Assembly: GCA_027924585.1 (NCBI GenBank)
Contig: BSBM01000092.1
Span: 11,253,001 to 11,317,000 of the forward strand
Source of the DNA: Larix kaempferi
Taxonomy: Eukaryota; Streptophyta; Pinopsida; Pinales; Pinaceae
DNA length: 64,000 nucleotides
Reading direction: 5' to 3'
A model generated the notes under the pieces. It was not told the DNA's origin and did no database searches. It worked only from the letters and a program-made list of their open reading frames with translations. Below are positions 12,428 to 23,859 of this stretch, in pieces. How positions within the stretch are numbered: position 1 is the first letter of the stretch; every line of letters begins with the position of its first letter. The position numbers and the translations under genes are program-made.

Positions 12428-12432
12428 AAGCA
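12428..12432. other. Unoccupied paralogous insertion site (AAGCA)
   Basis: In this copy of the 2.1 kb repeat, GAACAAATATG is followed by AAGCA and then AACTT, with no LTR. In the other copy the same junction reads GACCAAATCTA AAACA [LTR element] AAGTA AACTT. It therefore shows what the target looked like before insertion. Confidence 0.7.
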
Positions 12433-13325
12433 AACTTACAACTAGAGTTAAGCACAAAATAAAATAATTTGGTTGAAGGAGGGGTACCCTATCTTGCAAA
12501 CACATGTAAAATAAATGAAAAAAGGTTGATGATAACTCAGGAAAAAGATACACAATACATGAGACAAATGGCCATCAACATTAGTTGAAAATATTTGATT
12601 TATTTCATAATTTCTAAAATTGGATACTCCGATCTCCTAAGATTACACATTTGACACACAAACCCAACAATGACTTCCAACAAATAATCGATGCCCACGA
12701 GCATGTTGCAACTCCTCAAAGCACATTCTATCTCTCCATCATGCTCAATTACCTCACACAACTTATAATATAACTAATGGCTTTAAAGCTTGGCAAAGCA
12801 ACATTATATTATTCAACAAAATTTCTAAAATCTCTTTACTAATTCTGTGTGCACTTGATAGTAACTACATCAAGTGCTGCATGATATTGGTGATTGATGG
12901 GCCACTAGAAACTAACTTAATGGACTTTGTAATGTGTTGGAGAACAACGTGGATGATCCTACATCATACTCCCCATGTTTTTTTATATATACGAATCTCA
13001 TGATTCATAGCCATTCAATCCTCTACTTTTATGTTATGTCTAACAATGAAAACATAACTTAGCTTGCATGCTAGTTCATTCCTTTAGTGCAAATTTCCAC
13101 AATCTGCACACTAGGTCATTCCTTTAGTTGAAATTTCCATATCCGATCCCAACTCTTCACTCTTTTTCCAATGCTCCCGACTTCAATCATCAATTCCCAT
13201 TTTGAGGAATTGCAACTAATCATGTCAAGGTAAAATCTCACCTTGTTCTTTGTTTCATTTCCTGCTAAAATTATTGAGTATCCTTCCACATTATGAATGA
13301 AACATTCATCTACTACAAGGACTAC
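12433..13325. repeat. Partial copy 2 of the ~2.1 kb tandem repeat
   Basis: Homologous to 10322-11110 by shared landmarks (ATAATCGATGCCCACGAGCAT versus ATAATTGATGCCCACATGCAT; GGGCCACTAG; CATACTCCCCAT; TCCTTCCAC). Similarity ends near 13325, just after TTCATCTACTA. Confidence 0.65.
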
Positions 13326-13920
13326 AAATTTTGCACATAAATGCTGTTAACAAATAGAGAAAGCACAACTAGCTAATTGATAAAACACAAAACCCCTTAT
13401 TTGAAGGATCGAAGACAAATATTATCTCTACTATTTTATTGTTGTTGAACTTAAAATTATGGAATGGTTTTTCAAACACCTATCTCACATAGATCCTAAG
13501 GTATGCAAAATATAATGCTTCAAACATGATTACTATTTTTTTTATTTCCATTTTTAGTGTTAATTATATAAAGGATGCAATATTGATGAATATTCATTAC
13601 AATAATATTTTTGAATGTTGTAGATTGTTAGTTGATTTTATCTTATTACTATCAAATAATTTACCTCACACATTCTGAGAATTGCTTCTTGTTATGAAAG
13701 ATATAGGAACATACTTTGAATCTATTGATGCATATCTTAATTACCACAGTATATATTATGAACAATATGCAACAAAGTTGGAATTCCCTCAATGAGGGAT
13801 TAATAGATATCGAATTTATCAAGTAACAAATAAGGTGCCTTGTAAGGGTAGGGTTTTCATCTTATTCCCATAATTCCACATTTCCGATGATTTTTTAGGT
13901 GCAAAAACATAATACAATTT
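13326..13920. other. Spacer before CACTA remnant
   Basis: AT-rich sequence with no sustained frame. It may include decayed N-terminal transposase sequence, since the CACTA homology to the right starts without a start codon, but nothing in it is recognisable. Confidence 0.35.
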
Positions 13921-16020
13921 ATGGATTACCATGCACGAAAGAGTGGATATAGTGTTATGCAAATGTTTGTAGATGGTACCCATTTAGGGGCATCAAGGAA
14001 AGATGGTAAGTTTTTAAAGAAGAACCTCATAATGTTAGGCTTTCATTGGCCATCGATGGTGGCAATCCATTTGGAGAGCTATGGTCCATTTACTCAGTGT
14101 GGCCTATTTTTGTTATAAATAATAACCTTCCACCTTAAATGTCAAAAATTATGGAGTACACAATATTGACAAGGATTGTTCTAGGTATTTGTTCAAAATA
14201 ATGGTTTCAAGTACATATAATTTCAATTGTACTTAAGTTTTTTGTTACATATTATTTAATATATTTTCAAGGTAATAAACATGTGTATTTACAAATAATT
14301 AGGTAAGTACGAAGTTAAATATATGATGTATTTATTGAGCGTCTTATTAATTAACTTATAAAGTTATGGGTTGCTGGCACTGTGTATGGCATCTCCAAAG
14401 TAGTAAGGAAAAATAAATTTCAATCCCATGGAATACTTACATGGACAATTCATGATGTCCCGCGGCTAACACATTTTTGTGGTTAGTAAAGTACTACACT
14501 ATCAATTTATAATTTTATCAATTATTCCTGCATTTTTTGAATAGTTGATTAGTATATTAGTGTTAACATACTTCCAAATCTTGCAGGTCTTCAAACAAAG
14601 GGTAAATTTTCATTTCTAGTATGTGGTCCCTATATGATATCTTGATGTTTAGGAAGTTTAAGAAAGGAGGTGTTTGATGAGCATAAGGACTTTCTTGTTA
14701 AGAATCATTGATATTGAAATATCGAGATACGTTCTTTTAATGGGAAAGAAGAGACTAGTAAAACCCTAAAGAATGATGCCTCATCTATAGAAATTAGAAT
14801 ATAATAAGAATTGTCAAGGTAAGTAATTGGTTTCCATATCATATATAATATTATACAACTTGTATTTATATTCAATTATTTTTATGCTGTAAAATATTTA
14901 ATTGTTTGTCCTTTATGTTTTGTAAAGGTAATCAAAGCATTAATGAGATTCTATGAGGAATGGAAATATTCTCCATGCAATTTATAAGGTCATCCTATTA
15001 TGAGCACCAACAAGTAGCTCATTTGTTTGATAAAATGCATATTGATAAGAATGTTACATAAATATTACGGAGAATATTAAAATGGAAGGAGTAACAAAGA
15101 TAAAATCACCAAATTTTTTAGTGACATTCATGAATCTATTCACTGTAATGGGAAATTTGATTCATTATTCTAGTGATGGACAACCAAGTAGTGTTCCATA
15201 GTTATTTATAGAGCAAGAAAGCAATGTTGTAAAAGCCATCATTCATAAAATTAAATTTCCCTTAGGTTTTGCTTCAAACATAAAGAATATCTTAATGAAG
15301 AAATGTTAATTGGGTGGGGTCAAAACTTACAAGTCACATATATTCATCAAGTTATTTTGGTAAATTATTCTTTTTTAAAGAAATTAGGTATTGTTTTAAA
15401 TTTTGAAAAAAATAATAACGAGTCCTCCGCATGTTCTACCTCTATCTCTCCTAAATGGCTTTGATAACAATGTAAAATAGATTATATATGATCTCAAAAA
15501 GTACACAAGGTAAGCCACAATTTATAATTAAAGGTTAACTACAAAACTTATATACATGTGATTTACTTGCATTGTATGTATACTATTTATTATTGTATTG
15601 AATCCGGTGATTTCCTTGCATCAAGTGAAGGTGCTTGTCATATAAATAAATACATAAAGAAGATATAGGGCATTGGAAAAGAAAAATTTCTTAGCCAATG
15701 TTTGAATTGCAAAAGTTTCTTCCTCCAACCTTTCTCAATGCCACAAACCCTAGCTCATACACTAAGTTGAGGAGATTGAAAGACATGGACTGATACACAC
15801 AAGATCAATGTGGATGTTGGAGAGGCACTAGAAGGCGTTGAAAACTTTGGTTAGACAAAGATTGTGTCTAGAGGGTTATATGGTTGATAGCATATGGTGT
15901 ATGAATCCATTGTGTATCTTAGTGAGTGCCTTCCTAAAGTAGAATCATTGGATATCAGTGTGCCTCATATTTGGAACATTGATTACAACAACAAATATGT
16001 AGGGGAGGTTTTGTTGGGAA
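13921..16020 (+). pseudogene. CACTA (En/Spm) transposase remnant (Transposase_21 type)
   Basis: Several plus-strand pieces match the order of motifs in CACTA TNP2-type transposases. At 14022-14125 the frame reads EPHNVRLSLAIDGGNPFGE, then a YSVWPI block and NNNLPP, equivalent to the family's N(V/I)RLG...DGxNPFG...YSxWPV...NLPP. Near 14430-14470 is a TWTIHDVPRL-like word (family: LWTINDFPA). At 14590-14790 a SLRKEVFDEHKDFLVKNH block and FNGKEE follow (family: HRRFL...FNGxxE). At 15036 comes MHIDKNVT (family: MHIEKNV), near 15235 KAIIHKIKFPLGFASN, and around 15865-15990 an LEGYMVDSIWCM word. Stops and frame changes separate these, and possible introns are not defined. The terminal CACTA inverted repeats were not identified. 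Confidence 0.75.
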
Positions 16021-16240
16021 AGTTAGAATGAGGAAAGTGAAAAATGATTAGACAATATAGTGATATAATACTTTATATTACTTTTATTTATCTATTTATC
16101 AATTTTGTACCTAAAAAAATTATTCGTTCATCATTTGTTAAGCTTTACCAATACCTAATTATTCAAATGTTTTTCATCGTAAAGACAATTGAGAGTGGGA
16201 TGCACTACATTTATACATTGCAAGTAATCTCAACTAGATG
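16021..16240. other. Spacer between CACTA remnant and gypsy-2
   Basis: AT-rich sequence after the last recognisable transposase word. Nothing identifiable. Confidence 0.4.
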
Positions 16241-16829
16241 AAGGTATATATAAAACAATGTACATAAACTTATGGTAAATTACCATGGGATGGGGTGGTG
16301 AAGTTGACGAGAAGATACATCTTTCTTGAGATATCAATTTTAGGAAAAGGGAAATTAATTTAGCATGTAATGTATTTAACCCCAGAATTAAGGAACAAAA
16401 TAATAAAATATGAGAGAATACCAAAGCTAAACAAAAAAAACAAGAGATAAATAGATAGAACTTGAGAAAAATCCCTTGTATTAGTGATGTCCAAAAGAGG
16501 GAGCAATGTTCACTTGCCTTTTTGAGAGGGAAACCTCCTATGAGTAGAGCTCTAAATACAATAACAATAATTGAACTATTACACAACCTTCTACTGTTTA
16601 TATAGCACATCAATATAAAAAAACAATAACTACCTATGGTCCCACTATTAATGAGGGTCGGCCACCTAGTGGGTCTTAATTAATAAATAGACCCTTTTGC
16701 ATTGAGTAACTATCAACTAACTATTTATTAGGCCTTATTCAAAGGATATGGACTCACACAACAATAAATTACTCCTTAATATCCTCAAAGTAGAGGGGTT
16801 ATGGTAGGACCCTAACATGCTCTTCCCCT
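16241..16829 (-). repeat. Candidate 3' LTR / 3' region of gypsy-2
   Basis: On the minus strand the pol remnant of the neighbouring gypsy element is followed at about 16829 by TGTTAGGGTCC, a plausible LTR start. About 590 bp of non-coding sequence continues to 16241. No second copy exists in the window, so the LTR call rests only on position and the TG start; the far end is not fixed. Confidence 0.35.
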
Positions 16830-19024
16830 TCAAAAGTATCCTTGTCTTTAAGGCTAAAGATGGGGAAATTATTGCATAATGGCTGACGGTTCCCAGGTAT
16901 CATATTTTGTCTTCATATCCTTCCACTTAATAAGAAATTCTTGGATAGTGCACTGGTGGAGGGATCACTCTCAGGTGGCCACAATCACTTCTGTCTTGAG
17001 ACAAATGGAGCCTTCTTCATCAAGTTTCAATAAGGTAATTTGAACGTTGTAATTATTCCCTATAACATTCTTCAAACAAGAAACATGAAATATTGGGTGG
17101 ATCTTGGAGTGCATTGGAAGAGCTAATTTGTAAGTCACTTGTCAATTGTGTCATATAATTTGTTATAGGCCATACAATTTTACTTCCAACCTTTTATGAC
17201 CTCTAGATTTGAGAGATGTCTGCTTATAAGGATGGAGTTGAAGGAACACTTGATCCCCTACTTCAAAGGAATGTTCCGAGGAATGCTGGTTGGATTGTTG
17301 TTTAATATGATTTTGATCCATAGCCAAATTTTCCTTAATTGTGCAGAGAATGGCTTTGTGATTGTGAAGCATACTACCCATTGATTGCACCATTGAGGTC
17401 CCTGGGATATATGAAACTACTGAAGATGGTTATTGTCAATAGATTACTTCATATGGGGTGATTTTTGTAGCATCATGATAAATGGTATTATAACACCAAT
17501 TAGCTATAGGTAACCATTTCACCCATTGGTCCGACTTTTCCAAAGCAAAACATATTAAATAGGTTTCAAGGCACTTCTTGAATACTTTTGTTCGGCCATT
17601 CGTTTGGGGATGATAAAATGTGCTCATTTTCATCTAGGTTCCTTGGAGTTTGAATAGTTCTTGCCAAAATTCGCTGATGAAAGTGGGATCCCTATCTAAC
17701 ATAATGGAAGTGGGCATACCATGGAGCTTAAAAATTTTATCTAGAAAAAATTAGGCAACAATTGTTGGAGTAAAGGAGTTTTGTAGGACACAAAAGTGAG
17801 CATATTTGGAAAGTCAATTGAATACAACCACAATGACTGATTTTTTACCTGGTTTTGGAATACCTACTATTAAATCCATGGAGATGTTCATCCATATAGT
17901 AGTTGGGATTAGAAATGGATGCAATTCCCTTGGAGTCTTCACTGTCTCACCTTTGTTCCTTTGACATGTGTCATATCCATTAAAAAAAGTATGTATATCC
18001 TTTTTCATTCCCGCCCAAAAGAAAGATCACCTAGTGCATTCACAGGTTTTCTGAAATCTTGAATTACTTGCCATAGGATATTAACGCAACTCTTTTAGTA
18101 TCCAATGTTTCAAAGATGAATTTGGTACTGGGAAAAGGTGACATTTATACCACAAGGTCTCTTGTTTCCATATGTAACGTTTGGGAGGATTGGGGTCCTC
18201 TTGAATTCATTTGATGAGTCGAGGCACCTCATCATGGGTCAACTACTCATGTTGTGCTTTTACTAACCATTTGAGTACTGGTGAGGACAAAGCAAATATA
18301 GATTTGTATTCCTCATATTTTTTAGACAATACATCTAACACCATATTATATTTTCCCTTTTTATAGATGTTCTCTTAGTCATACCCCAACATATTTGTGA
18401 CCCACTTGTGCTGCTATGGAAATGACAACCTTTGTTCCAAAAAATACCTCAAACTGTGATGATCTGCTTTGATTTGAAAGTGCTTGCTAATGAGATAGGG
18501 GCACCAAGTTTCGACCAAATGAAGGATGATCATATTTCTCATAAATGGATTTACCCAAATCCAACAACACAATTGTTTACTACTGAAGGCTAAGGGGATC
18601 CCTTTGAGTACTTCTCCCATACTGCGATCCGACACTTCTCATTCCAGTACAAAAGTAATTGTGAAATTAGGTATTGCTAAGACCAATGTGGTACACAGAT
18701 TATTTCAAAGCTGAAAAGCCTTTCTTTGCAACCTTGGTCCAAACAAAAGAATTATTTTTTGTAGGGTTTTTAGTGGGGTAGATATATTTCCATAATTATG
18801 AACAAAATTTCTACCTTAACATGTGAGACCAAGGAATCCACATAAGCCTTTTAGTTTTTTGGGTTGTGGCCAATATTGGCTAGCCACAATTTTCTTGGGA
18901 TCCACTTGCACACCATGTTGACTAACAATGCGACCCAAATATTCAAACTCGAAAGAACAAAAAACACACTTGGACCTTTTCAGAAATAGTTGATTGTCTA
19001 TGAGTAGTTGAAGTACTGTAGATC

Positions 19025-19803
19025 CAACAATTGAAGATCCAGGGACTTACTTTTCTAGTAGTTATTTCAATACAGCTTTAGATGACCTTCACTCGGATCA
19101 AAGTGATGGATTAATAGAGTCTCAAAAGGCTTTTTCCCAGGACCGCAATACTGGCTACTAAGTGCTTGGACCAAGTAGTAGGTTAAAATCTCTTCATCTC
19201 CGAAGCTCCAAGAGACTACTTTTGTATAGGCAACTCTAGGGCTTAGGTCCAGTCCAAATAGGCTAAAGGCTTCAGCTAGGTCCAGTTAATTGGGATCTTA
19301 CCTGTAAAGACTAGTATGGATTTAATTCTAAAGCTTTCACTCTATGCTATAACTTAGTGCGAAAAAGAGAGTCTCTTAATGCATTTCTGTCTCTACAGCT
19401 TCAAGACGGGATTCACTCAGATCAAAGTGCGTGGAAGAATCATTCATTCATAATAAGGTGAAATCTAGAAATCCAATCTAGAGTGTGATCAATAAAGACT
19501 CTAGGAGGGCTTAAGGTGGTTCCATGGGGGGGACTAGTTCAGTTCAATAGGCACACTGCTTTAATTCTACAGCTCTTAAGACAATAGTCTTCTTCGCGCG
19601 GATAAAAGTGATGGACTAAGGACTAAGGCAGAGAGGTAGTGCCTAGTAGACCTATAAAACTGGTAAATTAAGAAAGAGAAAGTGTGGCATATCAATAAAG
19701 TAAACTTGGGAAGGAAAGGTGGCCTTGGTACTAATAGTAAAAGAGTGGACTCTATCCAAGTGGTAATTTCAGTACATAAAGGCCTATCCAATAGAGAGAA
19801 ACC
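19025..19803. repeat. ~780-bp insertion splitting the gypsy-2 reverse transcriptase
   Basis: The reverse transcriptase reading ...ENFQAYVE stops matching near 19804 and resumes with STVLQLLIDNQLFLKRSKC near 19024, so about 780 bp is foreign. The insert has its own dispersed motif, CAGATCAAAGTG or a close variant, at about 19088, 19414 and 19595. Each is preceded by a TACAGCT word and followed by GATGGA/CGTGGA. The insert has no ORF of note and no clear terminal repeats. Its identity is unknown. Confidence 0.6.
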
Positions 19804-19874
19804 TTCCACATATGCTTGAAAATTTTCACCGTACATCAAGATATAACCAAAGAATACCAACACAAAGAGGTGTA

Positions 19875-20198
19875 GGAAGGGTCTAAATATCTTGTTCATG
19901 AGGCTATGGAAGGTGGCTGTGATATTGCAAAGTCCAAAGGGCATTACCAAAAACTCATAATGGCCTTCATGTGTGTGGAAAGAAGTCTCGGGGATGCAAA
20001 ATTCCTTCATTCCAATTTGGTGGTATTCGAAGTGAAGGAAGGGTCTAAATATCTTGTTCATGAGGCTATGGAAGGTGGATGTGATATTGCAAAGTCCAAA
20101 GGGCATTACCAAAAACTCATAATGGCCTTCATGTGTGTGGAAAGAAGTCTCAGGGATGCAAAATTCCTTCATTCCGATTTGGTGGTATTTGAAGTGAT
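19875..20198. repeat. 162-bp in-frame tandem duplication within reverse transcriptase
   Basis: 19875-20036 and 20037-20198 are almost identical (GGAAGGGTCTAAATATCTTG begins each). The unit is 54 codons, so the minus-strand frame reads the block with [16 protein letters not shown] twice without a shift. Only a handful of bases differ, which suggests the duplication is younger than most decay in this element. The 153-codon plus-strand ORF at 19906-20367 is a by-product. Confidence 0.9.
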
Positions 20199-20935
20199 GA
20201 AGGTCAAGTTTGGTGAAGAACATGGCACCATGAATCTCATCCAGGAGGTCATGATCACTAGAATTGGGATTTTGTTATTTATTGTCAACATATTGAGAGA
20301 ACAAAAGTCTCGGCACATGTTCCACATGCCTTCTTTTTTCAGGACCATGACAACTAGTTATGAATAAGGGCCAATACTGGGATGTATGACACCTTCCTCC
20401 AACAATTCATGAATAATATTTTCAATTTCATTCTTTTGTGTAGAAGGGTGTTCATAAGGACACATGTTTTGTGGTTGACTACTTATAATCAATATAATAC
20501 CATGATATTACTCTCCTCTTGATGAGGGTAAACTTGTCGGTGTCTTAAATACCTGATGGTTTTTGTTCAAAACGTACAACAAGTCAAGGTGGATTTATTG
20601 TGCAAGACTATCCATAATTTGTATGGCATTGAATTGGGCAATAATTCTAGAGTGTCCTTTCTTTAATAAATTCTCCATACAATGAGAGTTGATGATTTTA
20701 GAGGATCCTAACTGAATCCATTTGAGGGTATGTGTATGATCCTCTATAGTAAAGCTCATGCAATTCCTTGAAATCCATGGTGATCGGGCCCAAGCATATT
20801 GTCCCCAAAATTATATCACAACGACTCATATCTATCACAAACATATGAGCTTTGAGATGATAGTCCCCCAATTGGCCTTCCATATTTTCACATCTACTTC
20901 CACATTTATGTAATGTCCCCATCCATCAATCTGAC

Positions 20936-21719
20936 CAACATAGGGGGTATTTACAAATTATGGGGTTCTAAATTTAGCCCCATGACCATATTACAAATTT
21001 ATAAACTTTTAAAATGAACGTGTAAATGTATAAATATAAACACAATGGAAATAAACTCTCCTCAGACACGCATCATGCATATACAACATATTCATCATGA
21101 GCATAATATACAATCATTGCACATTTAAATACAAATATAATACTTATATTTAAATAAATAAGATCCTAACAACTGGTTTTTGTAAGAGCAAATTTCCACC
21201 CAACCTTAGGCACTCTATCCATCATATACACGTTTTTGCTTAGAGGCCACTCCCAAGATAGGCTATGAGGCCACTAGGGCGAAGGGAACTCCTACATGAT
21301 TATCTCCCTCAACCCACAACCCATTCTACTCTCTATGCTTAGCCAAATGCTCATATAGAGCTCTATAGGGATCTCACTCAACCCTCACATCCTTGGCCCC
21401 AAAAATACCCGCCCCACACAACACCCTTTTGGGCTTAGGAATCCCCTTCATTGATCCACAATTCCCTTGGGTGATCCATCTTGCTAGGTGCTTCTAGTGT
21501 GTGAATAGAAGGATTTGAACATGATATATGTTATTGGAGAACCAATTGTAGCCTTAATTCATGGCTTCTCAAGTATGCTAAAGTAGAAGAACTGAATGTG
21601 TAAAGGTTCCTAGATTTCCCAACCTCTAATCTCACATACATGCATCTCCTTTTCCCTAAAAAACTAAACTCTATTTCCAAATAGTTAGAATGCATGCACG
21701 AGATAAAATCCAAGTAAAA
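20936..21719. other. Non-coding sequence after gypsy-2, possible LTR fragment
   Basis: Homology to the protease ends near 20920, where the plus strand reads TGTAATGTCCCC. This could be the TG end of another, unrelated LTR inserted in gypsy-2. The following 800 bp have no coding frame and no repeat partner in this window, so the idea is untested. Confidence 0.3.
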
Positions 21720-22170
21720 TTACTCTACACACACAAGCTAGAATCTAGGATCCATTACTCTACATGCGTGGGATAGAATCCATGCAATTACTTTATATGT
21801 GTACATTGGAGAAAAGCAGGGTTACTTGTCTACACACACAGGCTAGAAGTTGGGATCCATTAATCTAAATGTGTAGGATAGAAACCGTGCAATCACTCTA
21901 AATGTGTACATTGGATCCAATAAGGGTTACTTTTCATGCACATGCAAAAATTCATGCATAGTCATTGTTAATGCATGCCTCGGAAGCCATGCATGGTTAC
22001 TCTACATGTGTAGGCTAGAATCCAAGCACAACTATTTTTGACACGTGGATTGGAAGCCACAAATATTTACTCTAAATGCACGAGCTAGAATTCAATCATG
22101 GTTACTGAAGGTGCACAATCCATGTATGGTTACTTTGACATGTGAGCTTGAACTCAAGTGCATTTATTTT
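21720..22170. repeat. Degenerate minisatellite (~105-bp period with shorter sub-repeat)
   Basis: The words CTAGAA and GGATCCATTA, a TCTACAT or TCTAAAT block, GATAGAA, CATGCAAT and GTGTACATTGGA recur in order at about 21730-21815 and 21840-21915. Looser single blocks (TTACTCTACATG, GGCTAGAATCCAAGC, GAAGCCA) continue to 22170. It is clearly repetitive but too diverged to give exact units. Confidence 0.6.
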
Positions 22171-22173
22171 TCA

Positions 22174-22370
22174 CTAGCATAAATCCATCTTGAATTCATA
22201 TCAATCAAGCAACAAAAGGGATCAAATTTCTTGAGGCTTAAATTTGTTTTATCATTCAATTCCATATCATATATTAATTCCCATATTAAATGATAAAAAC
22301 ATTTAGATCTCAAGAAATTTGATCCCTCTTGGTGTTTGATATATCTGGTTTTAAGATGGATTTATGCTAG
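22174..22370. mobile_element. 197-bp foldback / MITE-like inverted repeat
   Basis: The left end CTAGCATAAATCCATCTT (22174-22191) is the exact reverse complement of the right end (22353-22370). Inner blocks also pair: GGGATCAAATTTCTTGAG on the left with the reverse complement of CTCAAGAAATTTGATCCCT on the right, and GTTTTATCATT with AATGATAAAAAC. The arms are therefore about 90 bp each, with a short AT-rich centre. This is the form of a foldback transposon, a MITE, or a young microRNA-type hairpin. Target-site duplications are unclear because both flanks are T-rich. Confidence 0.75.
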
Positions 22371-23510
22371 TTTTAATTTTTTTAACCTTTGCGTAGAATT
22401 TAAAATTTAACTAACATATGGTACCTAATAGTTTTTTTTTCCATGTAAGTACACACTTGAGAACATCTCTCCTATACTAGTTTGTAGAGCACCTTTCTAC
22501 TCTTGGTGTAATCAATGAAGTAGATAGGCATGTTGGTGAAGTATTAGTGCCAATGCTATTGTTATAACACTAATTGGAACCCCAGTGACCCTAAGGACAT
22601 CAAATCCTTCCAAACAACATCCAAATTTCCCTAACCTGACTCCATATGTCCTTAATATCACTGGAATATTCCTTAATAGCTACCAATGACCTTGAATTCC
22701 ACATCAGAGTTATCCAAATTGATAGTCACCACCTCAGAAGAAGATTCCAGTTCTTTCCAACTCAAATTCTACCAAAAAATTGAAGGTTTTGAGAACCACA
22801 CACTTCCCCCATGACCAAGGTGTGTGACCACACACATTTCCTTCCTGCACGGTGCAGGGGCCCTGAAAATGCATAGAAAAAATATAAAAATTCATGAAAT
22901 GAAACAGTTTAGTCATTAGTTCCTTGGTGATAACCACTTAGACCTACCTCCTAACCATCTCAACTATGTCAAACACTCATTAAAAAGGAATTCATGGGAG
23001 GGAAGAGGAGAAGAGAGAACCTTTCTATACCCTGTGCTTTTATGCCTAATTTCCTCCTCAGAGATCCCTGTTTCTAAGACATGATTCATCCCATTTGTTT
23101 ATTGAAGTTATTTTATGATTCTTCCTTATATACAAGAGGAGATTGAAGACTTGGGAGTTAGAAGCGTAGTGAATTGGGCTACATAGGGACTTAGGCTATG
23201 GTTCCGAAAGTGCATGCAATGTGATCAGGTATATTTATACTGATTCTATTTCTTCATTTAATATAGATCTTCTATATCCCCCCCTCACACAATTTGATTG
23301 TCAATTCTCATTGTGATTTATTCTTATTAGTTTAAAGGGCTTAACCCACATAATAATTTAACTAGGCTAGATTAGTTATGTTATTGATTTATGATTTGGT
23401 TTATAACTCTATAGTGCCAAAAGGTATTTGAGAAAGGTCTTTGTTCCTCTTATGTGTAGATTCAAAGACATACTACATTGAATATTTAGGGGAGGAGAAG
23501 GATTAAGGAA
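22371..23510. other. Stretch with no recognisable gene
   Basis: No long frame on either strand. A GC-richer piece at 22730-22880 holds a 67-codon minus-strand frame without recognisable motifs. Nothing else stands out. Confidence 0.45.
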
Positions 23511-23513
23511 AAT

Positions 23514-23639
23514 ATTGAAGTGGTTGAATCGATGCAATCTTTGGTTGATCCCACTCTTCCCTCATAGAGTGACAAGATTGAAGTGGTTGAACCGATGCAA
23601 TTTTCAAGCAATCCCTCTCTTCCTTTAGACAGTGATGTG
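23514..23639. repeat. 63-bp tandem duplication, two copies
   Basis: ATTGAAGTGGTTGAATCGAT (23514) recurs as ATTGAAGTGGTTGAACCGAT at 23577, and the following CCCACTCTTCC/CCCTCTCTTCC blocks align. The unit is 21 codons long and stays open on the plus strand apart from one stop (IEVVE then SMQ/PMQ and LP), so it may be a scrap of a repetitive coding region. Confidence 0.65.
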
Positions 23640-23859
23640 ACTATTACACAAGTCTTCTTGATTGCAAGTTCATAATTTTTTGGGAAAGGGGGAACTCCAT
23701 TCAATTTGAATGAACCCCCGCCAAGATCTAGGATTTCTTCTTTTGATTGGAATAGTATAGTTGGGCCTAGCCTTCCTTATTTTGCACCCTTCAAAATAAG
23801 GGTTCAAGTTCTACATTAGATGTTTTTTTGATGTAATGCTTATTTCATTAAACTTGGAC

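Larger units (their letters stand above)
10322..12432. repeat. Copy 1 of a ~2.1 kb tandem repeat
   Basis: This is the longest copy of a repeat that continues as copy 2 at 12433-13325 and, across the copia insertion, as copy 0 at 2206-2746. Corresponding landmarks are GGGCCACTAG (10720 and 12899), CATCATATTCCCCAT/CATCATACTCCCCAT, and TTTGAGGAATTG-AGCTAATCAT/TTTGAGGAATTGCAACTAATCAT. The offset is about 2.1-2.2 kb with indels. It contains minus-strand protein-like frames listed separately, so the repeat may be a tandemly duplicated gene or transposon fragment. Confidence 0.7.
16830..20935 (-). pseudogene. Ty3/gypsy pol pseudogene (gypsy-2)
   Basis: Read from high to low coordinates, the minus strand gives the usual Ty3/gypsy order. 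A protease C-terminal piece (20698-20922; MFVIDMSRCDIILGT then GPITMDF) is followed by reverse transcriptase (20190-19810; [16 protein letters not shown]) and its C-terminal part (19024-18850; LFLKRSKCVF, YLGRIVS). RNase H follows (18650-18414; IKADHHSLRYFL), then integrase (18010-17436; DTCQRNKGE, MDLIVGIPKPG, DRDPTF, YHPQTNGRTK) and an integrase C-terminus/chromodomain-like tail down to about 16830 (KIHPIFHVSCLK). It is dead: the YxDD box reads FGYI, the third integrase acidic residue is Lys (NGRTK instead of the usual Glu), and stops and frameshifts are frequent. Gag and the 5' LTR are missing. The plus-strand ORFs at 17196, 18526 and 19906 are shadows. Confidence 0.85.

Noticed and set aside
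19906-20367. 153-codon plus-strand ORF with an internal repeat
   Set aside because: It is antisense to the gypsy-2 reverse transcriptase, whose minus-strand frame carries recognisable family words. The apparent repeat is the 162-bp DNA duplication.
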